A stretch of DNA of 64,000 nucleotides from Methanoplanus endosymbiosus (lineage in GTDB: Archaea > Halobacteriota > Methanomicrobia > Methanomicrobiales > Methanomicrobiaceae): positions 496,001-560,000 of the forward strand of contig NZ_CP096115.1 in the NCBI RefSeq assembly GCF_024662215.1, in the 5' to 3' direction. The notes beneath the pieces are model-generated. The model was not told the DNA's origin. It was given only the letters and a program-made list of their open reading frames with translations, and searched no databases. Below are positions 7,901 through 17,693 of the stretch, in pieces. Made by a program: the position numbers and the translations under genes. Numbering within the stretch: the first letter of the stretch is position 1; every line of letters starts with the position of its first letter.

Positions 7901-9171
7901 GTTATGGAGAGGTCACAGTTGATCTCCCTTCCGGCCGCCACATCCTTGAACAGTATGGCATACCTGTTCTTGACAGTAATAACAATGTACATGCGCTCCT
8001 GATTGTATATAATGAAATTACCAAAATCCGGGCAAAGGAGAGAGAAGTTCAGGAATTAATGGAGAAAGCCAGAACAGAAGCAGAAAAACTCTCAGAAAGT
8101 GCAAAAATTCTAAAGGTCCGGATGAAATTAATTGCATCAGGTGATCTGAGAGTGTCAGCAGAGATAACCGAAGATGATCCCCTTCATGACCTGAAAACGG
8201 ATTTCAACAACTCAATGAATAAAATAAACAGCCTTCTCCTTGGCATAGACGGAAATATTGGTTTAATTGACAAAACATCCAAAGAACTGAGCGGAAACAG
8301 CAGTAAAATATCATCTGCAACAGAAAAACTTGCAGTTAATTCAGGAGAATCCGCTGAATCCAACAGTAAGATAATAGATCTCTTCGGTGAGATCAGCAGG
8401 GGAATAACTGATCTCTCAGCCTCAATAGAAGAGATCTCCGGAACAAGCCAGGAAGTGATGACGCAGGCAAAGAAAGTTACTGAAGAAGGCAGATCAGCTG
8501 CTGAAATCGGTAAAAAAGCATCCGGAAAGATTGAAAATGTGGGTGTTATATCAAAGAAAAGTGTGGATGAAATAAATGCCTTAAACGAGGAGATGTACAA
8601 AATAAACGATATTGTCAGGTTAATTGCCGGAATTGCCGAGCAGACCAATCTCCTGGCACTGAATGCTGCCATTGAAGCCGCACGTGCAGGCGAGCATGGC
8701 CGTGGATTTTCAGTTGTAGCCGAAGAGATCAGAAACCTTGCCCGTGAATCAAAGGGTGCAACCAGGAATATTGAAGACTTAATTAATAAGATCCAGAAGA
8801 ACAGTGAGCAGACAACCGAATCCATGAAAAAGGTTGATGAAGAGATAACTGACAGTATTGGCAGTGTAAACCTTGCAATAGATGCCCTTAACAATATTGT
8901 AGAGGATATAGGCGGAGCAACAGACGGCATAATTGAAATAACCAGGGCAACAGAAAATCAGGCAGATGAAACCAATAAATTCCTGGAGAATATTGAAAAA
9001 GCCAACAGAATGGCAAATGAAAACCTTAAATCTGTACAGAACATATCTGCATTTGCAGATGATATCAGTGTAAGTACAGAGGAAGTCAGCAGTATTTCAC
9101 ACGAACTTCACAAAATGTCATCAAATCTTGAAGAGATGATGAAGAAATTTAAACTGAAATCTCCAAATTAA
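4909..9171 (+). CDS. Giant cytoplasmic methyl-accepting chemotaxis protein
   Basis: This 1420-residue chemoreceptor has no transmembrane segment. Order of parts: a basic N-terminal segment [11 protein letters not shown] (residues 9-19); coiled coil; an octapeptide Gly-Tyr repeat (about 264-318); 25 consecutive 14-residue coiled-coil repeats (371-720); two PAS domains (about 800-900 and 932-1045); a HAMP-like segment (about 1070-1110); and the MCP signalling domain with hairpin tip [19 protein letters not shown] near residue 1244. PAS domains usually sense redox state or small ligands, so an internal signal is likely. The start is a TTG at 4909 after GGTG at 4899-4902. The ParA-like gene lies 5 nt upstream and cheR follows. 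Confidence 0.9.
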   Translation: MSNDKPGMKRPGRKALFAGAQTEIPERKPEKNAELIKFIDEFRRVSGEYVKGNTDARLKDSYSEKDLSDIASLTNSILDISSEKSSEILISSEKEEEYKQKISELEDKITEQISVKEREIGILKQEIKEYESGKPKISGYENDIQSLTKKTEELKDIIEELESENKDLKDLLNEKDSLIDTFKKDISSIRDKIEEEKKVSFESGLNSGREEKNKEISDIKRSIQSEKDKFYRKGLDKGLEEKNNEINRLQKSFEKLKGSAFDEGYSKGAKEGYEKGNNDGYKKGKNDGYEWGNSEGYERGNNDGYEKGNSEGYERGTEKSNDELKSQNNKIEELNLRLKDNQKVIENLSDEITSKESEFSVIYSETEAIKSQLAEKDSEISKIESQLAEKGSEIEALKSRYSEEKTETELLKSQLSEKNAEIEQIYSQLTGKDSETEEIKLRLAEKDSEIETIKSRYSEEKTENELLKSQLSEKNAEIEEIRSQLTGKDAEIAEIKLRLAEKGSEIESIKSRYSEENTEIELLKSQLSEKNAEIEEIRSQLTGKDSEIKGIKSQLTGKDSEIEQIKSQLTGKDSEIAEIRSHLAEKDSEIEEIRTLIDNNNSTIKEKENLINDRNLEINKLKSELNKKNSDIKEKESELTRKDSEIREAESELNKKDSEIREKESKLTRKDSEIREAESELNKKNSDIKEKESELTRKDSEIRKAESELTKKDSGIRQKEYELGELRKRYENVRESAYNEGFSKGLNEAESKTTDEIRRINLENESISSRFSDLNEELRKNEELFNIKRDELENRAERSERWFETVIRENLMPVLLLDKNLRIVHSSRGFEKLSKLTEYKLTGRNISEFKTTVITGDKISSVIENKSASSSEVTIQLPSGEHTLNQHAIPLKERDGTVSGVILICNDITAIREKEELLNRKLRQNEELKKRSETIVQENPMPILLVDNRFNIIVTNNAYEKMSGISQQKLLKMNARDFTLASQEGEGLNTALKSKKRSYGEVTVDLPSGRHILEQYGIPVLDSNNNVHALLIVYNEITKIRAKEREVQELMEKARTEAEKLSESAKILKVRMKLIASGDLRVSAEITEDDPLHDLKTDFNNSMNKINSLLLGIDGNIGLIDKTSKELSGNSSKISSATEKLAVNSGESAESNSKIIDLFGEISRGITDLSASIEEISGTSQEVMTQAKKVTEEGRSAAEIGKKASGKIENVGVISKKSVDEINALNEEMYKINDIVRLIAGIAEQTNLLALNAAIEAARAGEHGRGFSVVAEEIRNLARESKGATRNIEDLINKIQKNSEQTTESMKKVDEEITDSIGSVNLAIDALNNIVEDIGGATDGIIEITRATENQADETNKFLENIEKANRMANENLKSVQNISAFADDISVSTEEVSSISHELHKMSSNLEEMMKKFKLKSPN
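5698..5858 (+). repeat. 24-bp tandem repeat inside the chemoreceptor gene
   Basis: Six or more successive 8-residue units of the form GYEKGNND or GYERGNSE are encoded here. The spacing of Gly and aromatic residues resembles the IEKG repeats of the Rpn protein, although the codons differ. It forms a flexible or alpha-helical linker between two coiled-coil segments. Confidence 0.8.
6019..7068 (+). repeat. Twenty-five 42-bp units encoding 14-residue coiled-coil repeats
   Basis: The reading frame here consists of exactly 25 consecutive 14-residue units of the type [14 protein letters not shown], two heptads each, without a break. Units 3-6, 7-10 and 11-14 form a higher-order repeat of four units (SRYSEE, SQLSEK, SQLTGK and, in the first two, LRLAEK). 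Units 19-24 alternate SELNKK and SELTRK types. This indicates expansion by unequal recombination in several rounds. Confidence 0.9.
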
Positions 9172-9459
9172 ACAACTTATATCATATTATACCCTATTTT
9201 GGACAGAATCAGTATCTTCTATCCCACATCTGACTGACATCCGGCAAAGAGCCAACACCAGATCTCCCACAGATTCCACAGATTCCACATATTTTGTATC
9301 TGCCGGAAAATCAGATCTAAAAAAACAGGCATTTATCAGAATATATGAGACAATATTTTGCAGCATTATTTTTTTGCAGAACAAATAATTCCGGGAAACA
9401 ATACACTGATTAATAAATAAAAAAGAACAAAATATAATCCGGGTTTAAGTGATAATACA
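9172..9459. other. Intergenic region between chemoreceptor and cheR genes
   Basis: These 288 bp hold no convincing gene. The end is AT-rich and contains AAAATATAAT at about 9430-9437, a candidate TATA element that would give a nearly leaderless cheR transcript. A short direct repeat CAGATTCCACA lies near 9271-9290. Confidence 0.4.
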
Positions 9460-10257
9460 ATGTCAGATGCAGATTTTCAGAATTTAAAAAGAACAATACA
9501 GAAACTGCTGAATATACAGTGCGGAAGTTACAAAGAAGATTATATTAAAAGAAGGGTTCTCTCAAGAATGAGAATTACCGGAAAAACAGAATACAGCGAT
9601 TATAACAAAATACTGCTCTCAGATCAGAAAGAACAGGAACTCCTAAGAAATGCCCTGACAATAAACGTCACAAAATTCTGGCGTGACAGGGAGGTTTTTG
9701 ACCTCCTCAAAAGTGACATAATTCCGGGGATCATAAACAAAAAAGGAAGAATCAGAATCTGGAGTGCAGGGTGCGCAACCGGAGAAGAACCCTATACTCT
9801 TGCAATAATTCTGTATGATCTAACAAGACTGAAACCTGACACACAGATAACCATCTTTGCAAGTGATCTTGACAGAGAGGCCCTGAATAAAGCAAAAACA
9901 GGAATATATGATAAAAGATCACTTGAAAACCTCAGTGAAGGACAGTTAAGAAGGCATTTTTCTGAAATGCCTGACGGGAAATTTGAGATAAAAAAACATA
10001 TCAAAGATATGATCAGGTTTTCACAGCATGATCTGATGAGCGGAAAACCGGTCAGCAATTACCTTGATATGATTCTCTGCCGGAATGTTACCATATATTT
10101 CACTGAAAAACAGAAAAACGACCTTGCAAGAATGTTTCATCCGGCACTTGTCCAGAATGGCTTTTATGTTATGGGCAAAACCGAATTTCTCGGCCGTGAA
10201 GTTGAGGAATATTATGAACCACATGACGCACTCCAGAAAGTGTTCATTAAAAAATAA
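9460..10257 (+). CDS. cheR: Chemotaxis protein methyltransferase CheR
   Basis: CheR transfers methyl groups from S-adenosylmethionine to glutamates of chemoreceptors for adaptation. The 265-residue length is typical. The N-terminal helical domain contains YIKRRVLSRM, and the methyltransferase domain has the SAM-binding motif WSAGCATGEEPYTLA near residue 108 and DMILCRNVTIYF near residue 205. The adjacent giant receptor is its probable substrate. No cheA, cheW or cheB gene is in the window, so the rest of the pathway must be elsewhere. Confidence 0.92.
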   Translation: MSDADFQNLKRTIQKLLNIQCGSYKEDYIKRRVLSRMRITGKTEYSDYNKILLSDQKEQELLRNALTINVTKFWRDREVFDLLKSDIIPGIINKKGRIRIWSAGCATGEEPYTLAIILYDLTRLKPDTQITIFASDLDREALNKAKTGIYDKRSLENLSEGQLRRHFSEMPDGKFEIKKHIKDMIRFSQHDLMSGKPVSNYLDMILCRNVTIYFTEKQKNDLARMFHPALVQNGFYVMGKTEFLGREVEEYYEPHDALQKVFIKK

Positions 10258-10329
10258 GAGACAATCTCCTGTTTTGGGCAAAAAACAAAATAATACTCAA
10301 AGGATTTTGGTATGAAAAGATATGATTGA

Positions 10330-10575
10330 TTATTTTAAATCCTGATTATCTTTGGACATATCCATCTTTGATAATTTTTTCATCAGATCTTTTTTTGTAT
10401 TTACACTCTGAATCTCTTTTCTTATAAGTACAAAATTAATTCCCAGTACCAGAATAATCAGTGTAAGACCAATACCCAGCAAAAAACCCTGTGTAGTAAA
10501 AAAGAGAGTAATCAATAGTACAACAAAGGATATCAGATAAAAAATAATCCATGTGCGAACCTCTGTCGTATTCAT
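10330..10575 (-). CDS. Small two-helix membrane protein
   Basis: This 81-residue protein has two predicted transmembrane helices at about residues 8-28 and 32-51, followed by a charged, lysine-rich cytoplasmic tail. It resembles the many small DUF-type archaeal membrane proteins but I cannot name a family. It is convergent with cheR and has an AT-rich upstream region, so it is probably a single-gene unit. Confidence 0.55.
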   Translation of the reverse strand: MNTTEVRTWIIFYLISFVVLLITLFFTTQGFLLGIGLTLIILVLGINFVLIRKEIQSVNTKKDLMKKLSKMDMSKDNQDLK

Positions 10576-10854
10576 ACCTCTATTTCACACTTAAAATATA
10601 TAAATGTTTAAGAAGTAAACCACTTGTGAAATAATCACATATGAATTTTTTTACACCACTATTCTCTTATTCCACCCGTATTCTCTTATCCCGGCAAATT
10701 ATTACAGATACAGGATAGCCAACCATTCCGGTTAAAAATCCGGTCAACTCAGGGATAAACCTGCATATTACAGCAATAGATCTGCCAAACCAGATATATT
10801 GCAAGTTATGATAAATGAAAAAATTATATTAGCTATTCGCAACAGATAATCCCT

Positions 10855-11640
10855 GTGGATAAAAGGGACATAATCACCTTTCTTGTTGCCATAGGAATCG
10901 TTGCCGGAATTGCAGTGATAATAAATCCGCCGGACTTTGGCAATGAAGATGGAAACAACTCAATATCGGGCGCTGCCGCAGGCGGAGACATATGCACTGA
11001 TTCATCATGCTGCACGGCCGGCCCGCACTATACATACAGCACAACCCCATTAGAACCACCATTCAGAATATTTTACAACTATGATCTGGACTCAATATAT
11101 TCTCCGGGTCCCTCAGGATATCCAAGGCTGCACCTTCCAAAAAACCAGTACCTGCCTGAAAGTGAAATATTCACTCCGGAACATACCAAATACCATTTTT
11201 TCTCCGATATGGACAGATATCTCTCATCAGATCTCTTCTCTTCTTCAATCTGGGGCAGTAAAAATATGGACGTAAAAGAATTTGCATACATGGATGGAAA
11301 CTACAGTGGCTATTCAGAGATCTTTGGAGTCCCTTATAACCTCTGGCGGATAAATTCAAAGATGACCCCTGCCAGTGGCCAAAGCCTGCTTTACTCCTCA
11401 TTCCAGTGGATTTTAGTTGATGCGTCAACAGGGGACATAGTAACCGGAGGCAATATCTTATACAATGGAAGCATAGTCAGAAAAGTTGAATCCGGAGACC
11501 GGAAATATTACTTCATAATAGAGGCTGAAAATATTTTAAACTTTGAACTAGACCTTGAAACTCCTGAAACCTCTTATTATCAGCAGCAGATCCAGCCGGA
11601 GATGTATAATATTAAGGATATGCTCAGCACAATGGAATAA
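10855..11640 (+). CDS. Membrane-anchored extracellular protein, unknown
   Basis: This 261-residue protein starts at a GTG and has one N-terminal hydrophobic helix (residues 7-24) with a short positively charged start. The large remaining part is rich in Tyr, Ser and Pro and should lie outside the cell. A CTDSSCC cluster near residue 46 could form disulfides or bind metal. Upstream, AAATTATATTAG at 10819-10830 is a plausible TATA element. I recognise no family. Confidence 0.6.
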   Translation: MDKRDIITFLVAIGIVAGIAVIINPPDFGNEDGNNSISGAAAGGDICTDSSCCTAGPHYTYSTTPLEPPFRIFYNYDLDSIYSPGPSGYPRLHLPKNQYLPESEIFTPEHTKYHFFSDMDRYLSSDLFSSSIWGSKNMDVKEFAYMDGNYSGYSEIFGVPYNLWRINSKMTPASGQSLLYSSFQWILVDASTGDIVTGGNILYNGSIVRKVESGDRKYYFIIEAENILNFELDLETPETSYYQQQIQPEMYNIKDMLSTME

Positions 11641-11707
11641 ATATCATTTTATCTTAAAATAAAAAATAGGAACCTCTCAGGTTCAGAAATATTATCCTGT
11701 CAGGGCT

Positions 11708-12328
11708 TCAATCCAGTGCCTCAGAAAATTCTGTAGCAAGGTTTCCCATCAGCCTGTTAAGCCCGGAATACTGCACCTTCATTCCTGTAATTTCGCCCTG
11801 CATATCAAAGGGCACTTCATTCATATTTATGCCGTTTAAGCGTGTAATTGCGGAATTCAACTTATTCCTTGCAGAAGCAAGAGCCGAATCTGCGGTTTTA
11901 ATCTCCATCTCCCAGTTATACTTCTCATACGTGGACGCATAATAATCCGCATTATTATAATGCTCTATAACATTTGAGAGATCCATCAGAGAAGAGATCA
12001 GTTCCAGATTGGCGCATGAAATGGCCCTCATTGCATAAATATCTTTAGTCTCTTCAAAATTTTCAGGATTTAACAGCGAAAGCGAATCAAACACTATCTT
12101 AAAATCCACCTCAGCAGAAGAGAGCTTAGAACGGATGTTCACCGGATTTTCACTATTCCAGTTGATTGAAAAGATCTTCTCAGAACCCTGATCAATTAAA
12201 TCCTCTGCCTCTTTAAAGGTAATTGCATCCTCAGCATTCTGTGCTGTGCATCCGCCGGCAAACACAGACATTACAATAACCAACGATAATATGCCAAACG
12301 CCTTAAAATAAAATCTGTTTTTATCCAT
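11708..12328 (-). CDS. Helical lipoprotein, unknown function
   Basis: This 206-residue protein has a signal peptide (residues 8-26) ending in lipobox FAGGC. The mature part is predicted to be almost fully alpha-helical, like a four-helix bundle. It would be anchored to the outside of the membrane. It is followed by nothing on the same strand before the convergent gene at 10855. No catalytic motif is visible. Confidence 0.65.
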   Translation of the reverse strand: MDKNRFYFKAFGILSLVIVMSVFAGGCTAQNAEDAITFKEAEDLIDQGSEKIFSINWNSENPVNIRSKLSSAEVDFKIVFDSLSLLNPENFEETKDIYAMRAISCANLELISSLMDLSNVIEHYNNADYYASTYEKYNWEMEIKTADSALASARNKLNSAITRLNGINMNEVPFDMQGEITGMKVQYSGLNRLMGNLATEFSEALD

Positions 12329-12355
12329 CCTGATTAAATCTCCGGTTGAAAAGAT

Positions 12356-12568
12356 TCAGACCTTTTCAATTGTAATCTTTATCCTGTCACCCTGCTTAAA
12401 TCCATGACCCTTGGGAACATCAATATTATACCAGAGGCCATCGGGATTGCCCTCATCAGCTACAGCCTCATCCTGATTTGTGCTCTGGTTCATAAGGCAG
12501 TCCTTCTTCTCATTGATATTTGCAATAAACTCAACAGGAGAGATGAATTCAATAATTTTCTCACTCAT
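12356..12568 (-). CDS. Conserved small protein, unknown function
   Basis: This 70-residue protein ends with a probable beta-barrel-like segment, GHGFKQGDRIKITIEKV, resembling the closing part of small OB- or AbrB-like folds. The middle is polar and low in complexity. It lies between the lipoprotein gene and a small winged-helix gene on the same strand. Function is unknown. Confidence 0.5.
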   Translation of the reverse strand: MSEKIIEFISPVEFIANINEKKDCLMNQSTNQDEAVADEGNPDGLWYNIDVPKGHGFKQGDRIKITIEKV

Positions 12569-12628
12569 ATAAATAACTGCATTAAACAGCTTAATTAATC
12601 TAACGAAAAAAAACAGAGAAGAGTAACC

Positions 12629-12880
12629 TTAAGCAGCTCTTGCTTTGACACACCAGGTTGTACTATTGGAATAACTCCAGCGTGATATTTCAAGTTCATC
12701 ACAGATGTCAGCAAGGATTGCCATATTTGTACCTACTTCTTTTGGGGAGAGACCCAGCTCTTTTGCAATATATTTTGATTTAAAATACTGTTTCCCTTTA
12801 ACAAGTCCGGATTTCAGATATATCACAATCTTGCCCTGAGTCAAAGTATATCTCTCTTTGATGTCATCCTTTTTACTCAT
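12629..12880 (-). CDS. Small winged-helix protein (DUF7123-like)
   Basis: This 83-residue protein contains a helix-turn-helix segment YIAKELGLSPKEVGTNMAIL followed by a short wing ending in STTWCVKA. The pattern matches small archaeal proteins grouped as DUF7123, presumed DNA-binding regulators. It is probably monocistronic, and its target is unknown. Confidence 0.6.
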   Translation of the reverse strand: MSKKDDIKERYTLTQGKIVIYLKSGLVKGKQYFKSKYIAKELGLSPKEVGTNMAILADICDELEISRWSYSNSTTWCVKARAA

Positions 12881-13063
12881 AAATCCCCCTCCCTGATAAC
12901 TAATAAACAGTGTATATATTTAAACATTTCTGAATTATTCCGGTTCATTCCAATTCTGACAGATAATAAACCTTAGTTCCTAAGAAAACAGATTTAAATT
13001 TATTATGCACGAAATCTAATATGTGCATTAATATCCTAAAAATAAAATCACAGTATAAATGGA

Positions 13064-14908
13064 TCAGATAAGGTCTTCAACCCCAAATTCTCCAATCTTC
13101 TCAATAAGTTTGCCAATTACAACTTCCTTCATACCTTCAACAAACTTAATCGAACCGACTACAAGGTGGCCTCCGCCATTGACACCACCGCCAACGATCT
13201 CCTCACGAAGTTCACGAACCATCTGCGGAATGTTCATCTTAACACCGCGTGACCGTATAACAACAAAATCAGGCCCTACACCAAGTGTAACTACCGGTTT
13301 GCCAACATTTCTCTTGCAGAGAATGTCATGAATTTCACCTGATGTCTTTCCGGGCGGCGGGAATGTAAACCTGTGCGCATATATCTCAACATCGATCATA
13401 AAGAGATTTGCAGAATTTACAAGAACCCTCTCCTCAACATGAGGCATTGAAGTCTCTAACTGTTCATTAATTGCAAGATTTGCTTCCTGAACAAGGAGTG
13501 AGACCAGTTTTTTGTGCCTGCCGGAATTTCCATTGACATTGAGTATGTCCTTTACAATTTCTCTTCCGTCATTAAATCTGAGCCAGAACTGCTCATAATC
13601 AAGTGCCAGTGCAATATTCTTACATTCATCTTCAGAATAAGAATCTGCAATGAGATCAAGATACATCTGCCTCTCCGGCGCTTCACTTCTGTCACCCACA
13701 GCAGCCACGGCAGGGAAATGCCTGATATCAGATTCAACAGGCGGATGGATCATTCTTGCCAGTTCAGCACCAAGCATACCCGCAGTAACCCCGAAATCCC
13801 CGCCGACAAGGTACGGATTTACATGAGCCTCAAGATACGCATCTGTAGATTCATCAGGGTGATGGTGATCTACAACAACAATCGGTATATCATAAACTTT
13901 GGCCATCCTGTATGAAGCTTCATCCTCTTCAGTAGAACCGTTATCCATCATAACAATGAGCGGAAACTTCTGCCCGTACTTTACATTGTCCTTTAAGGCG
14001 TAATCGAGATCCCTTGTAACATCCTCAATCTCATAAAATGGTGCCTTGGACGGTGCTCTCTTAAAGAGATGGGCTTCACTGTCAAGATCTCCTCCATTAT
14101 CCTTTATGAGCATTGTTACTGCCCTCTCAACCGAAACTGCGGCCGCGATACCATCTGCATCAGCATGATGCCTGAGAATTATCGGCTGATTGGTGAAGAT
14201 TGCCTTTCGGATATAATATGCGACCTTCTGCATATCAGGCTTAAGCTTCTCAAGAATATCACTCTCAATCATGAAGGGGATGTCATCCGGACGTGACCTC
14301 TCATCAATTGCATCCTGAATCCTCTTTTTAACGGTCAGGATTTCATCATCTGAAAGAGCAGACATATCACTGATCTCAAGCTGGATCTGCCCGTTTCTCA
14401 TCATGATCTCTCCGCTGACACGGACAAAATCACCCAGTTCAATATCGGGGTAGGCTCTCTTTCCGGCTTCAACGAAACCTGCACCACTCTCAGTACCTGA
14501 ATCATCGACAAGGGTAAAGATTGTCGGGCCTGAAGTCTGCTTAATCTGTGCTATTTCAACTTCGAGGGTTACATTTCTGCCCACTTTCTTCTTTAAGTCC
14601 TTCAGTTTTGTCTGGGACCTGGAACAGTTTACAGCTTCAATCTCGTACTCTTCCGGAATAACCTCTTCAAGGTCAATATTGCCGTTATCTCTGATATTTT
14701 TCACTCTGACAAAGAGGAATTCACCCTCATTGTGCTCTGACTTCACATTGCTTATATGAACAAGCCCTTTTATGCTGTTATTTAAATAGACAAATGTTCC
14801 GAATTTTGCAAAACCCTGAACTCTGACTTCATAAATATTTCCGGACCTGATGTCTTCAAGCTCGCAGCCTGAACCCAGTCTGTAAACAGTTACTTTATTA
14901 TTTTCCAT
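13064..14908 (-). CDS. RecJ-like DHH phosphoesterase with S1 and OB domains
   Basis: This 614-residue archaeal RecJ-like protein belongs to the COG1107 type. Order: an S1 RNA-binding domain (residues 22-75, with FAKFGTFVYLNN and GLVHISN), an OB-fold nucleic-acid-binding domain (about 105-185), then the DHH catalytic region. The latter shows RHHADADGIAAA near residue 245 and VVDHHHPDE near 350, supplying metal ligands for nuclease activity. The C-terminal DHHA1-like region has GGGVNGGGHLVVG. Relatives degrade single-stranded DNA or RNA and associate with the replication machinery. It is a single gene with no obvious operon partner. Confidence 0.88.
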   Translation of the reverse strand: MENNKVTVYRLGSGCELEDIRSGNIYEVRVQGFAKFGTFVYLNNSIKGLVHISNVKSEHNEGEFLFVRVKNIRDNGNIDLEEVIPEEYEIEAVNCSRSQTKLKDLKKKVGRNVTLEVEIAQIKQTSGPTIFTLVDDSGTESGAGFVEAGKRAYPDIELGDFVRVSGEIMMRNGQIQLEISDMSALSDDEILTVKKRIQDAIDERSRPDDIPFMIESDILEKLKPDMQKVAYYIRKAIFTNQPIILRHHADADGIAAAVSVERAVTMLIKDNGGDLDSEAHLFKRAPSKAPFYEIEDVTRDLDYALKDNVKYGQKFPLIVMMDNGSTEEDEASYRMAKVYDIPIVVVDHHHPDESTDAYLEAHVNPYLVGGDFGVTAGMLGAELARMIHPPVESDIRHFPAVAAVGDRSEAPERQMYLDLIADSYSEDECKNIALALDYEQFWLRFNDGREIVKDILNVNGNSGRHKKLVSLLVQEANLAINEQLETSMPHVEERVLVNSANLFMIDVEIYAHRFTFPPPGKTSGEIHDILCKRNVGKPVVTLGVGPDFVVIRSRGVKMNIPQMVRELREEIVGGGVNGGGHLVVGSIKFVEGMKEVVIGKLIEKIGEFGVEDLI

Positions 14909-15214
14909 ATTTTACTTCCTAATGTTATTTTTATGCCCGATTGGCAGAAATTGCTGTAATATCCAAATAATTACAGCAGACATATTCAGTACATCTTCTT
15001 TGCCTGAGCAAAAAGGATCATCCGGTATATCCTGCAATTCTATAACCAACCTGGTTTTTACTGATAAATAATGATATTCTTATAGAGATATCAACATCCG
15101 CCCCCGGCATATTTGTGCACCCGCGTAAAATGAGCAACAGGCCGGAATCCGGATACATATGATAAATTACAGACAATTATTTTGCCTGAAAATCTATAAT
15201 ATTACCTATGCCGG
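14909..15214. other. Intergenic region of about 306 bp
   Basis: No gene is visible. The part next to 14908 is the presumed promoter of the RecJ-like gene on the minus strand; the part next to 15214 is downstream of the PhoU/TrkA-C gene. A palindrome-like stretch ATATGATAAATTACAG near 15157-15172 is the only other feature noted. Confidence 0.3.
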
Positions 15215-16414
15215 TCAAAGATCTTTAACATTCCTGTTCTTTGCCAGAGCTAAAAGACGGCACTCCCCGTCCCTTCTGCCTTTTGCAATAATAATATCTC
15301 CGGCTTTGAGTATATCATTCTTTCCGGGCCTGTATTTCCAGTTTCCGTTGCTGTTTATTGCAAGTACTACCATTCCTGTAACAGTACCAAGCGATGCCTT
15401 TTTTAATGTTTTACCAACAAGAGGGGACTTTTTATTCACATCAATTTTAGTGATGATCTCATCAGACTCACGGACAATCTTTTTAAATACAGGAGGAATC
15501 TCAATATCACGGATAATTACATCGACAATTGATTTTGCGGCATTACTGATACTCTCCGCAAAGGCTGACATATACAGAAGGCCTCTTAAATACTCCACAT
15601 TAGATATTCTTTTTGAAGCCTCCAACACCCATAAATCAAGTTTATAGCTCATATCATCCATTCTTGAATCAAGTGACACCACCTCATCCGCAACTTCACG
15701 GCTGTCAAACATAAGTGATGAATATGCAAGCCCTACTGCAAGCTCACTAAGATTCTTCATTTCAATTATGAGTGAGACTGCACGGTCAAGATCAGAGACA
15801 ACAGCATCTGAAAGCTCATCTTCAGCGGCCCTGACCTCATTTCCTGTCATATCGCTCAGAAGATCAATTCCGGCTTCAAGACCTTTTGCAATCAGAATAT
15901 CGCCATTAAGAATCCGTGTTTTACGGTCAGGATCATAGATCCACGAGACATCCCTTCTTATAGCAATAATCCTCATTCCGGTAGTGCTCTGAAGTTTCTG
16001 CTTTCCAAGGGTTTTGCCGTCAATTTGACTGCTCTTCTGAACCCTCATATGCACAGTAACTTCCTCAGCTTCAGGAAGGGCCTGTTTTAATTTAGCCGGA
16101 AATTTTACATCCTTAAGAATCTTTTTTGCAATGTCAGAGGCAGAATTAGAGATGATCTCAGCAGACTCTGCAACCTGAAGCATCCCGCTCATAGATTCTG
16201 CCTCTTCAATGCGCCTTGCACCGAGAATGCTCTGAATACGTGCCTGATAGACAAGCTGATTCATACTCTCTTCAAGATTTAAAACCTCACGTGCGATCTC
16301 CTTGTTCTCAAAAAGAATTGCGGAATAAGCAAGATCAACCATAAGTTCAGCAATATCCTTCATTTCAATAAGGACATCCTTTAAACTGACAGGCTGATAT
16401 TCTAGTTCGGTCAT
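15215..16414 (-). CDS. Duplicated PhoU/TrkA-C regulatory protein
   Basis: This 399-residue soluble protein consists of two similar halves. Each has a helical PhoU-like segment (about 1-105 and 205-305) followed by a TrkA-C (RCK_C) domain (about 115-190 and 315-390). The TrkA-C parts are recognisable from GKTLGKQKLQSTTGMRIIAI with ILNGDILIAKG, and GKTLKKASLGTVTGMVVLAI with LKAGDIIIAKG. TrkA-C domains bind nucleotides or ions to gate transporters. The gene lies directly downstream of the MgtE-like permease, so it is probably the cytoplasmic regulator of that transporter. Confidence 0.85.
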   Translation of the reverse strand: MTELEYQPVSLKDVLIEMKDIAELMVDLAYSAILFENKEIAREVLNLEESMNQLVYQARIQSILGARRIEEAESMSGMLQVAESAEIISNSASDIAKKILKDVKFPAKLKQALPEAEEVTVHMRVQKSSQIDGKTLGKQKLQSTTGMRIIAIRRDVSWIYDPDRKTRILNGDILIAKGLEAGIDLLSDMTGNEVRAAEDELSDAVVSDLDRAVSLIIEMKNLSELAVGLAYSSLMFDSREVADEVVSLDSRMDDMSYKLDLWVLEASKRISNVEYLRGLLYMSAFAESISNAAKSIVDVIIRDIEIPPVFKKIVRESDEIITKIDVNKKSPLVGKTLKKASLGTVTGMVVLAINSNGNWKYRPGKNDILKAGDIIIAKGRRDGECRLLALAKNRNVKDL

Positions 16415-16466
16415 CTGTTATAATCCTTTAAAATAATGAAGTTATTGATTATTTATATTATATGCT

Positions 16467-17681
16467 CTACAGAAGTAAATTAATAACGCTTACAAGCATG
16501 GTTGCACCGGCAAGATCAATAAAACTGGTGATGACAGGAATACCAAAATTGTCCGGGTCAAAACCTCTCTTAAATGAGAATACTGCTGTTGCATAGCCGA
16601 TTATATTTACAAAAGTAACCACAATCAGCCCTGCAATAAGGCTAATTTCAATAATAACCAAAAGTCCGGGTGAATCCATCGAGAAGAAGATGGCCGAACA
16701 GTGGGCGATTACAGCCATTAAGGGCAGCAGTATTACTGCATATAAATAGGTTACAGAGAAATAACCGAATATCTCTCTTCCGGGCTTTAGATTATACGGA
16801 ATTTCTCCCATATGCATTCCGGTGGCAAGCCTTGAGCATAAAATTCCGCCAATTGAACCACAACCACCTGTAAAAGGCGGAATTAATACCAGAAAAACAG
16901 AGAAGGTTATCAGTTCCTCCATATCCACTGCATAGGTAATCCCCGCAAAAGTCCCGACAACAGACAGAACAGCAAGTAACGGGAGAATCTCCCTTGTAAT
17001 CTCAGCTATATCCACACTATTTTTAAAGGCCATATAAAGGCATAACAGCGAGATCAGAAGAACCACAATTCCGGCAATATACTTCACTTCAGCCGGAAGC
17101 GAGATGACAAGTATTGCCGTCATCATAAGCGCAGGCAGGGTTATGATGTCCCCTGAAGTGGTGACTGCCGGAGATGCAATCATATCAAGATCAATCTCTC
17201 TTTTATAACTCACAATTGTGATCAATATTGAAATTCCGGTTACTAAAAGCCCGGATAAAATTCCGGATATGACAGATATTAAAATAAAATCCAGCAGAGT
17301 TATACCTGCCAGTCCAAAGAAGGCAGTGATCACATATGCAATAATTCCAAGCAGAAATGCAATTACTGTTGTAACATAAATGGAAGCACGGACATTATAA
17401 CCAAGCACACTCGATTTGGAGAAATCGATCTCAAACTCCCCAAGGTGCATTGAAGAGGCAAGCCTTGAGGTTAAGACACCCGTAACACTGCCCCGCATAT
17501 TGATGGAGGGCGGAACCAGAACGATGAGGCCCGGAATTAAGGCAAGAAGCTCCCTAACCGAGCCTAAATAAACGCCTGCGGCAGTAGCTGCAAATGCAGT
17601 TATAAGCAATGCCAGGAGACCTGTCAGAATCATCCTGCAATATCCAGAGTCTACTGCCGTACGGAGATTCATCACCTTCAC
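16467..17681 (-). CDS. MgtE/SLC41-like divalent cation permease
   Basis: This 404-residue integral membrane protein has two homologous halves, each with about five transmembrane helices. Each half carries the repeated pattern of an SLC41/MgtE core: LIVLVPPSINMRGSVTGVL with SRLASSMHLGEF, and VFLVLIPPFTGGCGSIGG with SRLATGMHMGEI. It lacks the cytoplasmic N and CBS domains of bacterial MgtE. That role may be filled by the PhoU/TrkA-C protein encoded 52 nt downstream. The likely substrate is Mg2+ or another divalent cation. Confidence 0.82.
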   Translation of the reverse strand: MKVMNLRTAVDSGYCRMILTGLLALLITAFAATAAGVYLGSVRELLALIPGLIVLVPPSINMRGSVTGVLTSRLASSMHLGEFEIDFSKSSVLGYNVRASIYVTTVIAFLLGIIAYVITAFFGLAGITLLDFILISVISGILSGLLVTGISILITIVSYKREIDLDMIASPAVTTSGDIITLPALMMTAILVISLPAEVKYIAGIVVLLISLLCLYMAFKNSVDIAEITREILPLLAVLSVVGTFAGITYAVDMEELITFSVFLVLIPPFTGGCGSIGGILCSRLATGMHMGEIPYNLKPGREIFGYFSVTYLYAVILLPLMAVIAHCSAIFFSMDSPGLLVIIEISLIAGLIVVTFVNIIGYATAVFSFKRGFDPDNFGIPVITSFIDLAGATMLVSVINLLL

Positions 17682-17693
17682 CTGTCATCATAT

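Noticed and set aside
8184-8930. 248-codon minus-strand frame opposite the MCP signalling domain
   Set aside because: The sense strand encodes an unmistakable conserved signalling domain; the antisense frame has no motif.
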